DNA of 64,000 nt from assembly GCA_029706075.1 (NCBI GenBank), contig JAINUG010000261.1:243807-307806 (forward strand), written 5' to 3'. Both the position numbers and the translations under genes were made by a program. This stretch comes from Aldrovandia affinis (taxonomy: Eukaryota; Chordata; Actinopteri; Notacanthiformes; Halosauridae). Below are positions 1 through 13,576 of the stretch, piece after piece (within the stretch, counting starts at the first letter, position 1; the number at the start of each line of letters is the position of its first letter). Below the pieces are notes generated by a model, which was given only the letters and a program-made list of their open reading frames with translations, was not told the DNA's origin and made no database searches.

Positions 1-418
1 ACACAAAATGGCGAAAGGTTGTAGATCAATGCTCCATTACGGATCACATATCTAGCCTTGAAGGTCAGCGCAGGGGGGAAAACGCCTACACTCCCAAACT
101 GAGAATGTACCAGGGTCAAAACTTGACCAGTACAATAAATATACATGGAGAAAAACCTAACCAACCGATACCATAGATGTCAAAACCAAGTGTTACCCCC
201 CCAGCATGCCACTGTCCAAACATGGAGGCCCTCTCTTCCAAAAATGGCCCAGGCCCTGTCCACTATGCACTACGGGGGTCAGGGCCGTGTTTGTGTGCGC
301 ACACTGGCAGGGTCACACATGGACACTGCAGCCCTGTCAGCAGTGGTCAGGCGTGGAGGATCGCTGGCCTTCTGCTGGCTGGGTCATTGAAAGAGCGTTT
401 TATGGTTTTATTTCACTG

Positions 419-684
419 CAGCAACAGAGGGAGAGGGGAGAGAGAGAGAGAGAGGGGGACAGGGGGAGAGGCGGAGAAAGAGAGGGAGAGAGAGAGAGAG
501 AGACGGGGCTCTGCTGCCCTGACAGGGTGAGAGCAGCAGCGTGGGAATGAGAGAGAAAGAGAGAGGGAGAGAGATTTACTGTCACACCTCCTGAGAAAAA
601 GAGCCACTCTCTTGTCCCAAGCCTTTGTTGCTCAGCCAAAATGTGGGCTGGGACAGGGTTAGTTAATCACAGGTTAATGAGGGA

Positions 685-741
<57 letters not shown>

Positions 742-759
742 GAGAGAGAGAGAGGGAGC

Positions 760-800
<41 letters not shown>

Positions 801-895
801 GGGGATAGGGAGTGGGAGAGAGAGAGAGAGAGAAAGAAAGAGTGGGGGGATAGGGAGTGGGAGAGAGAGAGGAGAGTGGGAAGTGCAACAGGGGA
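419..895. repeat. GA-rich polypurine low-complexity tract
   Basis: Interrupted (GA)n/GGGAGA sequence. The long Ser/Leu frames on the minus strand are artefacts of it. Confidence 0.9.
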
Positions 896-2933
896 GGGGA
901 GGATGACAGTCTATGTGTAAGGTCAGCGGGCAGGAATGGACGAGGAACAGAAAAATAAAGACTTAAAAGAAAGAGGCAGGAATGTGACAGCGTGAACAAA
1001 TACAGAGTGGTAGCTGGGTAGACTTTTAATTTTCCTCCAGCTGTTCTCACCGCCATGGCAACTCTTCAATTAAAGCCGCACCCCTGCCCTCTGCACTTGA
1101 CCTGACTTCCTCGATTGCTGTAATTGCCTTCGGGGTAATTACCCACAGAGGGTGTAACATATTGTCTTCGCGGTACGTGCCCCTGGAGCAGCAATAAGGG
1201 CTCAGCATCTTCACCCCTTGTCAAGTTGTTGCTGTCGACATAAAGAGAAACCTTGGCATAGGCGCACTGAACGGGCAGGTCATGGTCATAGTCATCTATT
1301 GTTTATGATAGATCGAGATAAGCCAGGAATTCCGAGAATGTAATGCTCCACTTATCTGGCTTGGTGTTGGTGTGCATGTCAAGGTGTATGTGTGTGTGTG
1401 TGTGTGTGTGTTTGCCATGCAGGCAGTTGTTGCCAGGAATGACTCATTCTGTTTGTGACAGACGAAACGAGCGATTCCACGACCGTCCAGGTGTGTTTTC
1501 ACTACCGTTGTCATCAAACTAGAGCCTTAGGCGTCCCGCCCCAACTCGGAGTACGAAGTAGCAGTGGAGAAGGGTCTCGGAGTGGAGCTCGTGCTAAAAC
1601 AACAAAAATCTACACCAAAATAAACATACAAAAAGGTGAGGTGGGCACTTTGGACACTTTTCATTTCGTTGTTTCTCTTCCCCACAATTAAAAACCGTCA
1701 GCACGGCAATGATCAATCGCAGCGTTAACGAGTGCCCCCCTTCCCCCGTCCTGGGCCCAGGTTCGTTAAGGAGACGTAATCCCTTTTTAACGAGCAAATC
1801 CGGGGGTCAGCGAGGGCCCAGTGCGCGGGGACCGAACCCTACACGGTAGCGGCCCGTTTGAAGTGCACTACCGCAGTAGAGGACGCTAACCGTAGGAGAC
1901 AGGAGGTACGGGGGTGGGAACGGGGAGTACAGAGTTTTCTGAAGCTTGAATTATTTCTCATCATCGTTTACTGTTCGCCACCTGTTCATATGGCAGTAAT
2001 CAATTACTCGTTACAATTAATCAAGTACATTTCGAATGAAAACTGGATCAAAGAGGAGAAAAGGGAGGAGGGAGGAAGGGAGAGAGAAAGAGAAACAGGG
2101 AGGCCAAGAGAAAGTGGGGCCAGGGGGTAAAGGAGGATAAAGGGGGGACCCCGCCCCGCCCAGCCCCGCCCCCGTCCTCCGCTCCACTCCTCTGATCAAC
2201 ACTGTTCCCTGTACCCCTGACCCCCCGCTCCACCCTCCTGCTCTTTCACACAGAGCCACACACAGGCCTCCCCAGAAACTCCCTCCATTCAATCGCAGGC
2301 ATTACTGACACAAACTGACATCTCAGTAATCCTGTTCTCTTCTCTCCATTGACATTTCAGTTCTGTGACTCCTCAAAGTCAAGGTCTCTGTTTTCTGGTG
2401 ACAGGTTCACAGTCTCCCCAGGCCTTCCCTTGCAGTTGCCCGTGTAAGGAAATGAGAGGCCCAGTGACAAAACCCCCTCTCTTTCAGGCCCTTATCCAGA
2501 TCAGAGTGGGCAGGAAGCAAACAGGAAGTCAAGGAGGTGCACTTCCTGTTGCACTGCTAGGAAAAGACTGACTCTCGGAAACCCATTACAAAGGATCCAG
2601 ATAAAGGCCTAAATATAGTTCACTTAAGCACGCGTACACGTTCGCGCATGCGTACCCAACGCGAGCAGCATTGTTCATATACTCCAGTGCATACTTTATG
2701 TCTGTCTGGGTGTTTAAAAGCTATATCCACGAGGGGGCAGGTCAGAACTGTGGGGCCGAAACGAAGTGGTCTCTGGCAGGCATACTTTGACAACTACTTC
2801 CGAATCTGCACAACAAGGTTGTTTTAATGTGTATTTTGAGAAGATGGCAGAAACAGCGGCAGATGTACATCGGGTTGTAACCGTGTATTGTCTTTTTTAA
2901 AAGTGAAATGTCAAATAAGCTAAACTAAACTAA

Positions 2934-3195
2934 CGGAGATGGTATAGATGGTATTAGACCATTAAATGTATCCCGGTCTAATGACGGAGAGTATGTTTCT
3001 CTCATTCTACCGATGAGAGAAATTTACAATGAAAAGCATCATCAGTATTTCCGTATGTCCGCCAGGACATTTGATGACTTGCTTCGTCGGGTGTCCCCGC
3101 TCATTACACATCAAAACACGCACAGTGAGCCAGTGGGTGAAGCAGAGCTGCTTGCCACCACCCTCCACTTTCTTGCCTGCCCCCACGATATGTCG
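2934..3195 (+). pseudogene. PIF/Harbinger-type transposase N-terminal fragment
   Basis: An open plus-strand frame reads GIRPLNVSR, then GEYVSLILP, then HHQYFRMSARTFDDLL, then EAELLATTLHFLA. This matches the N-terminal region of HARBI1-like (PIF/Harbinger) proteins, where an RPL...GEY motif precedes YFRM...FDDLL. The frame ends after HFLACPHDMSVL, and the nuclease domain is absent, so this is a decayed fragment. No terminal inverted repeats were located. Confidence 0.7.
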
Positions 3196-3670
3196 GTATT
3201 GTAGCGTAAGTGAAATGTTCATTGAGGGCGTTACGACCGCGGGATACACGTGGCAGCCATTTTACTCGAACGCGTATTTAAAGTGAAGTATATTTAGGCC
3301 TTAAACAGGCTGTCCAATTGGGGCAGGAGCAGACTTCAGTCGGGCCACTGACTACCATTCTGCCAGCCAGACAGGACAGGACAGGAAGACGTTCAGAACA
3401 AGTTGACCACCTGACCGCATGGTGTCCTGTAAAAGGATCGTCACGCAAAATAAATGAGCACAACCAAGACAAAATCACGTGCATGTGTCATCGTGATTGG
3501 CCGCGCTCTTCCACTCAGTCACACAAGAGCGGTAACACTAGATCACAGTCTTCCACTAAACCTGCTGTCACAGGTGGGTGTGGAGGTCCTGGCAGTTCAA
3601 ACGACGCTATTCACAGAGTGAGCAAGGGGAGAGGGAGACAGACTCAGCAAAAATGGAGAAAGAGTGAATT

Positions 3671-3873
<203 letters not shown>

Positions 3874-5118
3874 ACAGAGAGAAGAAACTGGATAAATGTG
3901 AAAGTAGCAGCGTCTCTGCCCAGTGGCTTAGAGTCGTGAGGAACTGGATGGGGAGAGAGCAGTTTGGCCAGGAAAAAGTGTGAGAAAAAGGAGGAGGCAG
4001 GCTCTCTCCCTCCCCTCTGGATTTGACACTCACCCACACCCTCGCCCGCACTCTGCCCTGTCACGCACAGACAATAGAGCTCTCCGCCACACTGCATAAT
4101 TACACATCTCGCCGTTCCCTGTGATTACAGAGCTGTTAGTCAGTCAGGCCCTCGGGAAGAGGACGCAATCACAGCGACGGTAAGAGGAACAAGGGAACGC
4201 ACCCTTTCCCTGTCAGCGTGCGACAGGGAGAGAGACAGAGGCCAACAGGGGGCGCTGCAGTCCTGCCGGCGGAGGGGGTGGCGGAGGGGTTAGGGCGACC
4301 CCGTTTCCACATCAGTGTTGTTTATGTTCAAATTTTGTGACCACGCCCTGCCGGCCTGTAAGAGATAGCCAGCGAGGAACGCTTATCTCCCTGGTGCCTG
4401 TCGTCTGGAGTCCAACGGCGCTCAGGGTCTCCGTGCGTCTGTGTCTCCCTCTGTCTCCAGCGTCAGGGCAAATACAGGCCATATCAAAACAGCGTGACAA
4501 AATCACTTAACAATACAGCAAACACAGGATTTTTTTTCTTTTCCCCCATCAACAGACTCATGAAAACACATTTTTAGAAATCAACATGGGAACAAATGCT
4601 TCATTGTTAGTGGAAGCTGGCACAGTGACCGTATTTTATTAAATTATCCGAGTAGGTATTTGCGAACATTAAATTAATTCTTAATATCCAGATATTGACA
4701 GATGTGTCTGCTAGCTACTAAGCGATGTTGTTCAGCATCTACAGAACGGATTCAAGTGGTTCAACTGATTCAAGTGGTTCATGTTTCAGGGTAGCCAATA
4801 GGTAGCTGCTAAATGCTTAAAATGTCAAATGTCAAATGTAGCCATTTCCAACAGGGAGATCCCCATTCATTCACAAAACCACAAATCCCATCAGCTCTGG
4901 TCTGCGGGGAGAAGCTGGTTTGTAATCATCCCCTTGCTCGGGCGAACAGTTAACATCAGCAGATGGGACGCTGCCTTTTAATTGTGACTCGACTGACTGT
5001 TTTTGTTCTGTGCACGGAGGCTCTCTGAGTCTACTGTTCCACTTCAAACACCTCAGTGACATGGCAATGGGCATTCCATGTCCATAAAGAGGGCACAGGA
5101 GGACCAGCCCTGACACAC

Positions 5119-5221
5119 ACACTCACACTCTCACACTCTCACACTCTCACACTCTCACACTCTCACACTCTCTCACACTCACACACTCACACTCTCACAC
5201 TCTCACACTCACACTCTCACT

Positions 5222-5255
<34 letters not shown>
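5119..5255. repeat. (CACACTCT)n-type repeat passing into (CA)n
   Basis: Repeats of CTCACACT/CTCTCACA followed by CA dinucleotides. Confidence 0.9.
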
Positions 5256-5260
<5 letters not shown>

Positions 5261-7013
5261 ACAGAGCTGGGCCTAATCCTGACCTTAGATGCCACATCCG
5301 ATTTGCCTTTACACTCTTTCTCTCTCTCAATCACCTCCCTCCACCTTGCATTCCTTCCCTCTCTCAATTTAATTCAGACCAGCTGGAAAAAACACTGTGA
5401 ACCCAATTTAAAATCAAATCGCTCAAAACAGCACCTGCCCGGGCCACGGAAGGGCCTCATGATTTGATTTTGTCCGGCTCCTGAATGAGCCAACTGGGAG
5501 TTTCAACGTTTTAATGGCCCTGTTATGATGTTTGACCTAATCAGCGGCCATTTCCCCGCATCAGAGGTGACAGCTGCACTGAGCGCTTCGCCCTGACCCC
5601 AAGAGCAACCGGGGGCTCCATTCTACTGGGCCAACATGCTCACGCCATCATAAAGTCTCCATTTCAAATGGATTTTCTTATGCGACCTGGCTGTTGGCAG
5701 GAAGCAGCCAGCTCGCATAAACTTTTAAAAAAGTGTCCCAGAGCAAGCGGCGAAGGACCTCGGCCTGCATGAGAGGACTCTCGTGTTGCTGTGACGACAG
5801 AATGTTCACAGAATCCTTCTACTAGAGACTTATTTCTATCATTTATTTATTTGTCAGGGGCACAGCAAAAAGCCTTGTCACGGTGTTAAAAAACAAACAT
5901 CAGATGCATTGCGTGTTAAGAGTTCACAGCCAAAGGCTCGTTTCTAATCTAGTTATGTTCTTTTTTTAAAGCTGCCACAGTTGGCTTTGACCACTGGCAT
6001 AGGCTGACGGGGCCAATGGGCTGGCTCCGGTGCAAAATGTTCTGCCCCCTGGTGGTGAGCCAGCCGGGTGGCTGCGGGAGGGGCATCTCTGCAGACTTCC
6101 TCACATCACCTGGCGGCGTTTAGGTCACGCCTGCAGCAAAGGTCTACGAGGTCGCGCTTGCAAAAGAGGTGGGGTTTTTTTGTCTCAATGTCACATCCTA
6201 GTAAAATAAAGGTGATAACACATTCGCATTTACTGACTGTGCCGTGCATAATGCTAGGGAGAGCACGAGTGAGAGTGGCTCTTATTAAATAATGTTGTTT
6301 TTGATCACGTCCTCTGGCACCGCTCTGAAACCTCCCCGACTGGTTTCATTTTTTTTTTTTTTTTGTGGTGTGACCTCGAAACTCGCACCTACCGCCCTGC
6401 TAGTTTCCAGCTAATAATGTCACTCGAGCCACAAAGTGGAAACCCCCCCCCATAGAAAAATGTGAATGTGCGATTACATATTTCACGTGTTAAAGCAGTT
6501 TTTGTACAAATCTAAGCCAATGTGTGGAGATGGCAGCAGGAAAATCTTCACTCGGGGGAGACACTGAGTGTGCACCTCATACCCCCAGTCCCGGGTCACG
6601 ACCTTAACCATCCCCATTACACTTCAGTTAACGGCTCAGACACCGTGGTAACGGCCCGGCAACAGCTGTCAGCTAGGCCTGAGGTTTTGATCCAGCACAG
6701 CGGCCATGGCCTGCCCCTAAAGCAGGGGGAGGGTGGGGGCGGGATGTGGGCTGTCATGAGTTTTAGATCTGCATTCCAGCATTATGGAGAGGACATTTCC
6801 CGGGACGCCATATCCTCCCAGGGCTCTGGTCAGACTTGTGCTCTAATTTGAGCGGAAGCGCCCGTGTTGGAACACGCCATTCATTTGAGGCAGTTGGGAG
6901 CGGCGTTGGGGAAGGCGAAACGGACGCTGTGAGGAATGGCTCCCCCCGAGGGAGTGTGTGTGTGTGTGCGCATCTCTGTGTGAGCATGTGGGTTGGTAAG
7001 CGCATTGTGTAAC

Positions 7014-7047
<34 letters not shown>

Positions 7048-7727
7048 TGTTGAAGGGGATTGGAGCTAATCGGGGTTAGTGTGGATTACAGTGCCAGGGG
7101 GAGAGGGGGGGGTAACACGCACACAGAAAACAAAAACATGAACTAAATCAAGTGAATTTAATTGTAGCCCCTGTAGCACTGACAAAAATATCTGTTTGAT
7201 TCCAGGACGAGTACAACTGCTTATTTGAGTATGATTTGGCTATTTGACAACCGGGAATCACTTAACAAACATTTGAACTCCGTGTGAGATTTATTTTTGT
7301 CAGACTTAAGGTAAACCTAGCTGGCCCCAGACAAAGACGACTGTGTTGTGTTAAATGTGGAACGGACAGGAACAGTGCCTCCCCTCCCCCTCCACTCTCT
7401 CCAGGGTGCTGCGGCGCAGTCCAAACGGCTGCCCCATGATCCAGGATTGAATTACAACCCCGAAATAAAATCAGTACGATTTTCAATTACCATGCGATAA
7501 AAAAAATTAAATGTCTGCGGCCAAAGTGCTCACCGTTGGGGACAGCATTTGTCTGAAGATGGAAAAAAAAAAAAGACAAATCTGCTCCAGAGCAAAAAGA
7601 CAAATCCGTGGCCACGGTGTAAAATCCACGGTGTAAAATCCATGGTGTAAAATCGCCGACACTCAAACAGACTATTCACAGTGACACAGCGAATTAAGTT
7701 AAATGATTTTTTTTAATGCCATTTAGG

Positions 7728-7949
7728 CAGCAGTGTTAGCATAATGGTTAAGGAACTGGGCTTGTAACGCAAAGGTTGCAGGTTCGATCTCAGGTGGGGC
7801 ACTGCCGTTGTACCCTTGAGCAAGGTACTTAACCTGAATTGCTTCAGTAAAAAACATCCAGCTGTATAAATGGATTGTAAAGAAATGTGAAACTGTAAGT
7901 CGCTCTGGATAAGAGCGTCTGCTAAATGCCCGTAATGTAATGTAATGTA
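7728..7949 (+). mobile_element. SINE family 1, near full length
   Basis: tRNA-like head with an A-box-like region (TAGCATAATGGTTAAGGAA) and B box GGTTCGATC. The body contains GGGGCACTGCCGTTGTACCC. The 3' tail TAAGTCGCTCTGGATAAGAG and CGTCTGCTAAATG is shared with fish L2-type LINEs, ending in an AATGT repeat. Confidence 0.85.
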
Positions 7950-8087
7950 GCAGACGCTTTTGTCCGAAGCATCTTACAGTAGTGAGTGCATACATTCTTC
8001 AGTATATGTGGCCCCAATGGGAATCGAACCCACAACCTAAGCGTTGTCAGCGCCATACTCTACCTACTGAGCCACACAGAACCACTC
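7950..8087 (-). mobile_element. SINE family 3, inverted against the preceding SINE
   Basis: In reverse orientation: head TGGCTCAGTAGGTAGAG with B box GGTTCGATTCC, then GGGGCCACATATACTGAAG, then a LINE-like tail ending AAAGCGTCTGC. Its tail meets the tail of the family 1 copy, giving a tail-to-tail pair. Confidence 0.8.
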
Positions 8088-9496
8088 ACTGTGTAAAACC
8101 ACTGACAGTGCGAAACATTTCACACTTCCAGTGCGTCTCGTTTCCCACATGGACACAGTGTGCCCTCTTTCACACTCACGTAGTGTAATCATTTCCACAC
8201 CTCCACTCTTCCATATCCCCGAGGTGCAATAAGACAAGGAGACAACAGCTCACCCCTCCTCCGCACTCACACACACGCAGCTACACTCGACAGCTTCTCG
8301 AACACTTCCCTCAGGGCCCTGCCTGCTATTCGGTGCCTCTGGCTGTTCGGGTCAGACCGACCGACCCACCCACCCACCAGACATCGCTGTGTTACTTCAC
8401 TTTCTATGTGACATGCGAAGGCCACTGTATGTCCACCGCGTGAGTGAAGGGTGGGGCACGCGCATTGACAGGGCGGTGAAAAGGTAGACGGCAAACAGCG
8501 GCCATTCCCCGGGCACGGAGGAACGAGAAGAGGGCAGGGCATCGGGAGAGAGGGAGAGAGGCGATAAGGAAGCCACAACTCCCCTTAAGCAAATCATGAC
8601 CAAATACCGCAGCCACAGCCGAACAACATTCAGCAGAAGTCACATTCATACATCACCTTATTCACCGACTGCAGCACATGTACGCTCGCAGGAGAGAAGC
8701 AACCTTTCTCGCAACATACATATGACCAAGCACGCACGCACGCACGCACACACACAAACACATGCAGGCACAAATACGTGCCCACCATTGCGAATGAACT
8801 ATCAACATGACAGGTGACAGACGGAGACACAAGGCCTCTTCGTGGAGAGCCCAGACTTTTTCTGTTTTTGTGTCCCGGGTGTTGTCACGCACATGCTCAG
8901 AGGCATCAAGACAGGTGAGTCACAAAAGGGAGGAGGGGGGGTGGCATTCTGACATGGGCTCTGAGGAGAACCCCCCCCAACACCCAAAGACAGTTGACAT
9001 TGAGTTTGGCCTCGTTCACTGTGACAGCTGTCTCCCACCCCCTCACAAGGACTCCGCCCAGGACCGCACTCCCGTCACCAGGAGCTGAAGAGTGATGACA
9101 GTAAACAGGCCATTTGTTCTGCGCGATTGGGCCACACAATCCCCAGGCTGACAACTAATCACACACCTTAATGAGGGACTCGTCTGCGTGGCACGCAGTC
9201 GTCGTTTCTGTCGCAGAAATCCAGCCACCTACAAAGTCTCGCGTTTTCCGCTCTGAAACCTCTCGAACTGACAGAGCAAACAAACTTTCCTCCAAAGACA
9301 GATGCTCAGAATTACATCTAACCAGACACAGAGAGAGACAGAGAGAGAGAGAGAGAGACGGACAAAGAAAAGGGAGCGAGAGATGAAGAGAACAAGACAG
9401 GGAGAAAAAGAAGGCTTTCTCTAATTGAAACAATGAACTTTAATGAGTGTAACGATTTGCAGGAAGATAACGCTGGAGGATTAACGGAAGACCGAC

Positions 9497-9558
9497 CTTT
9501 CTTGTTGCTGAGGTCCTGGAGAAACTGCCTGTAGGCAGCTGTGGAGTTCATCTCGCCC
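9497..9558 (-). CDS. candidate internal exon (unassigned)
   Basis: On the minus strand, a pyrimidine-rich tract and GGGCAG acceptor precede 62 bases with an open frame reading GEMNSTAAYRQFLQDLSNKK, followed by AAAG|GTCGGT, a weak donor. The peptide looks protein-like, but I do not recognise it. Its frame does not follow from a phase-1 exon such as that at 13.3 kb. It may be a chance open stretch beside polypurine DNA. Confidence 0.15.
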
Positions 9559-9594
9559 CTGCCCCCCGAGAGAGGAGTGAAGGAAGGAAAACAG

Positions 9595-9632
<38 letters not shown>

Positions 9633-10088
9633 ACAGAGAAAGAGTGAAGAAAGCGGCAGGGATGGAGAACAGACAGGGAACAACAGGTACAAAGAAGAAC
9701 GGAGAGAGAGAGTAAACTGAGGAAAAGGAGAAAGAGAGAAAGAAAAAGGGAAAGAGAGGGGGGGGGGGCTATTGTTCTCAAGGAGTCCCTCGGATCAGGG
9801 GGAACACATCCTTGGCAGTCAGATAATCCCGAATCTCTTTTTTCCCCCTTGTTTCCTCTTGTTTTCCCCGGTACGGCGTGTGTCGGTGTGCACCACCCGG
9901 TAGTCCCCGTCGCACTGTGACAGCAGCGTGTGTGCAGCGCAGAGCCGGATAGAGGAACTGCACTTTGACCACAAGACAGGTGATGTCACAGCCAGAGCCA
10001 GAGCATGTGTTCAGCTCGCGCGTGAGTGTGTCAGAGCGAGAGAGGGTATGTGCTTTTATTATCCAGATTTCAGCTGTGCATTTATTCA

Positions 10089-10553
<465 letters not shown>

Positions 10554-13280
10554 TTCAGTATGAGGGTGTATGTGTATGTTTATGTGTGTGTCAAAAGTAT
10601 ATGTCCAGTGTCTGAAAAAATGCTTTAGCCAACTGTGTAGCCAACTGCAGCCCACACACTCTTGCCCTGTCTTAGTGTCTGTGCCCATGTGTGTCTGTCT
10701 CCAAATATTTCTGAATGAAAGGGATAACATTTGCATTTGAATCTCTCTCTCTCCCTTTCTTTTCTCCCCGACTTCTCCTTGACGATAATCTCAGTAGCAC
10801 AGCAGAGCCCAGTACTGTAAAGCTCTCTCTCTCTCTCCTTCTCCCTCTCTCTCTCCTTCTCTCTCCTTCCCATGTTGCAGCTGAGGTAGGTAAACACCTA
10901 CATGGGTGAATGATTACCTGAACCTTTCAATCTCTAATCTCTGATACAGTACAGGTCTACAGTACCGGGAAGGGGTCAAGCACCCCTCTCCTGGCCTCTA
11001 ACCCATATGCCAATGACCCATTGGCTTAGTTGGGGCTTGTCCTACACAGTACTGTAATTTAGGTTTCGAAATAAAACCTCTCCACACCCTTTAGACAAAC
11101 TTGGAGCTTTTATATTGTTTTTGTTCCTGCACTTTTTTTGCAATACAGATGCTCTCCAAAACTTGGTTGGTGTGCACTGTGTCACACATTCTGGGGATCC
11201 ATACACTCTCTTTTCCAGACAAAGAGACACACGCAGACGCACACGCGACAGACCTCAGACAGAGGAATGCAAATGTTTTTGAGATGCCATGTTCCTCCAC
11301 ACTGAACAGCTGTATATGTGTATTGTTGTATGTATTGTTGATTGTTGTTTTGTCTGCAACTATTGTGTAGGCCTACTGCTGCTACCCTGGCCAGGTCTCT
11401 CTTGAAAAAGAGATTTCAATCTCAAAGAGACTTCCTGGTTAAATAAAGGTTCAATCAAAAAATTTAAAAACACGCACGCACGCACGCACAAGCACTCCCA
11501 GAGATATTGAAACTCTCGCAAACACAAACTCACACTCCCCCAACCTCGGACTCCGTAAACACTGCACACTAATGCCCGTGTGAACGCAATTATAGGCCGT
11601 TTTTGGTATCGGACTGCAATTACTGTTTAACGGGAGCCATTGAGAAAGGCTGTGCTGTTCTCGTCTGAGTGTCTCACTCCCACGCAAAGAGCTTGGTCTC
11701 AGTCGTGTGGACAAACACCTCAGATGGAGGAGCCCAGAACCAATCACTGCACTGGGGGGGGGGGGGGGGTCTTTAAAGTCCCAGGGGTCATCAGTGAAGA
11801 TCACCCGAGCCGATCGATTTTTAAACTGCGGCCACGATGCCTCCCTCACAGATCAATGAACCAGGCAGAGGAACTGATCCCAAATACCCTCCACCCCCCC
11901 TCAAGTCCTGAGGTCAGATTAATGACGCCTCCATCCAGCACACACCACCCACCATCTCACTCCAACCCCCATCCCCTAGGACTGCTTAACTGCTCCACCA
12001 GCACACAACACCCAAAACCACCCAAACCACACAATCTCTACATCGGTACACCCGAATTCCTGCTCCGAGTCACTAATACAATTCCAAACCAGAATACGCA
12101 AACTCCCCCTCTAAGCTACTAATATGTTCCCCACACCAGGAGTGCCTTCAATCCACAAAACATTTGTGAATTGTATTCTAACAACGTAACCATGATTAAT
12201 TGTATATTCAGTTGCAAAATGATTCCGGTATGGCAAATAATGCACTTGTCTTGTGCACTTTGAACATGTGCTAGTTCAAAAAAATTTGCACGCTAACCAC
12301 TAACAATAGAAGAGCTAGCAAATATGAAAAACTGCCATACAGCTGTCAATAATTTCATTTGAAATGTCATGTAAATATGCATGTTCAGGCCTCTATTTAC
12401 AAAAACAGCAAAGAGCAAATGTAGTCATGACAAACATGTTGAATGTCATCTGCAGCAGCAAAATATGTAGCTTCGCAGCCACATCTGAAAAGCACAGCTG
12501 ATGCTTCTTCGAAGTTTCTTGTGTTAAGTTTTTGTTGTCCAAAACCAGTGCTTAGTAAGCGTTCTATCAGAGGCAGATGCCACCAAGATGGCTGAGACAC
12601 CAGGACAACCGCCATTGCCATTTTTAGACGCCCATGATAGTAAAGATAATAACCACCAAAACGTGCTGCAAAAAGTAGGCAACAGTTGGCAAGTGCCCGT
12701 TCGTGAACAAAACGTCCACAGTACTCTGAAATGGTGCAGTTTTGTGAAAGGGCCTGGGATTACAAACTCTACCTGTAATTCTATGGTACATCCCTGCAGC
12801 AGAGCACAAGAAACTCCCCCTCCAAAGTAGATGGTAAGTCCCAACAAGTAAACAAGCTCCCCCTCTGAGTCAGTGGTACATTCCCACACCACAACTCTCT
12901 GGTTTGGAGGATGGTACATGCCATGTGTTTTATTGGCATGAAGGGAAGCCATCTCTTTCTACCATTTCCTCAATGGCTTCCTGGGTCTAAAAATAAAAAT
13001 CAAAAAACTTTATCAGTTTGTTTGATATATATATTTTTTTAAATGTAAAGAGAATTATTGAGTACATAACTGGGCCATTTAACCAATGAACTTAAAACGT
13101 CTTCACAAAGGGTTGCGCCAATCCACAGCCCATCTCCAGAGACACCTGACCTGACCCCTGACCCAAGTCCAGATCAAATAGATCGATTGATTGACTCATA
13201 GGTTGCACTAATGGATTGCTTGATTGATACAATGGGCAGAATGAATTGAGAAACACCGATAGTAACAGAGATCATCTTAC

Positions 13281-13323
13281 CTGGATTTGAGGGACCCAGC
13301 AGCAACAGGAGCAGCATCAACAT
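13281..13323 (-). CDS. candidate hydrophobic first exon (unassigned)
   Basis: On the minus strand, ATG at 13323 opens MLMLLLLLLGPSNP plus one base, then a strong donor CCAG|GTAAGA at 13281/13280. The peptide looks like the start of a signal or membrane-anchor sequence. The splice phase (1) equals that of both MACF1 first exons, and the exon lies in the presumed MACF1 intron on the same strand. It could be a further alternative MACF1 start, the first exon of a small nested secreted-protein gene, or chance. No homology was recognised. Confidence 0.2.
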
Positions 13324-13556
13324 GAAAAGAAAAGAAAGAGACTCAGATTAGCTGTGATGGCGGAATGTGATGGCGTGCGAGACGAGACCCACAAGAGCCT
13401 CCTCCCGCACTGACAGGAGGGGACATCGAGGAGGGGTGCGGACAGGGACACCGCCAGAGACTCGCCAAAATACGGCCCAGTGATAAGACAAGTCTGTTGG
13501 AAGGGCCACACCCTCAGAGCTGGAAGACGGTGTTGTTTCCTGCGGTCTTTTCTGCG

Positions 13557-13576
13557 GCCGGACGAATTCGTCCGGC
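13557..13576. repeat. perfect 20-bp palindrome
   Basis: GCCGGACGAATTCGTCCGGC equals its own reverse complement. No element or gene is assigned to it. Confidence 0.9.

Noticed and set aside
12524..12952. 142-codon minus-strand frame
   Set aside because: No recognised domain. The region has repeated CTCCCCCTC phrases on the plus strand and may be an old repeat, but I could not define it.
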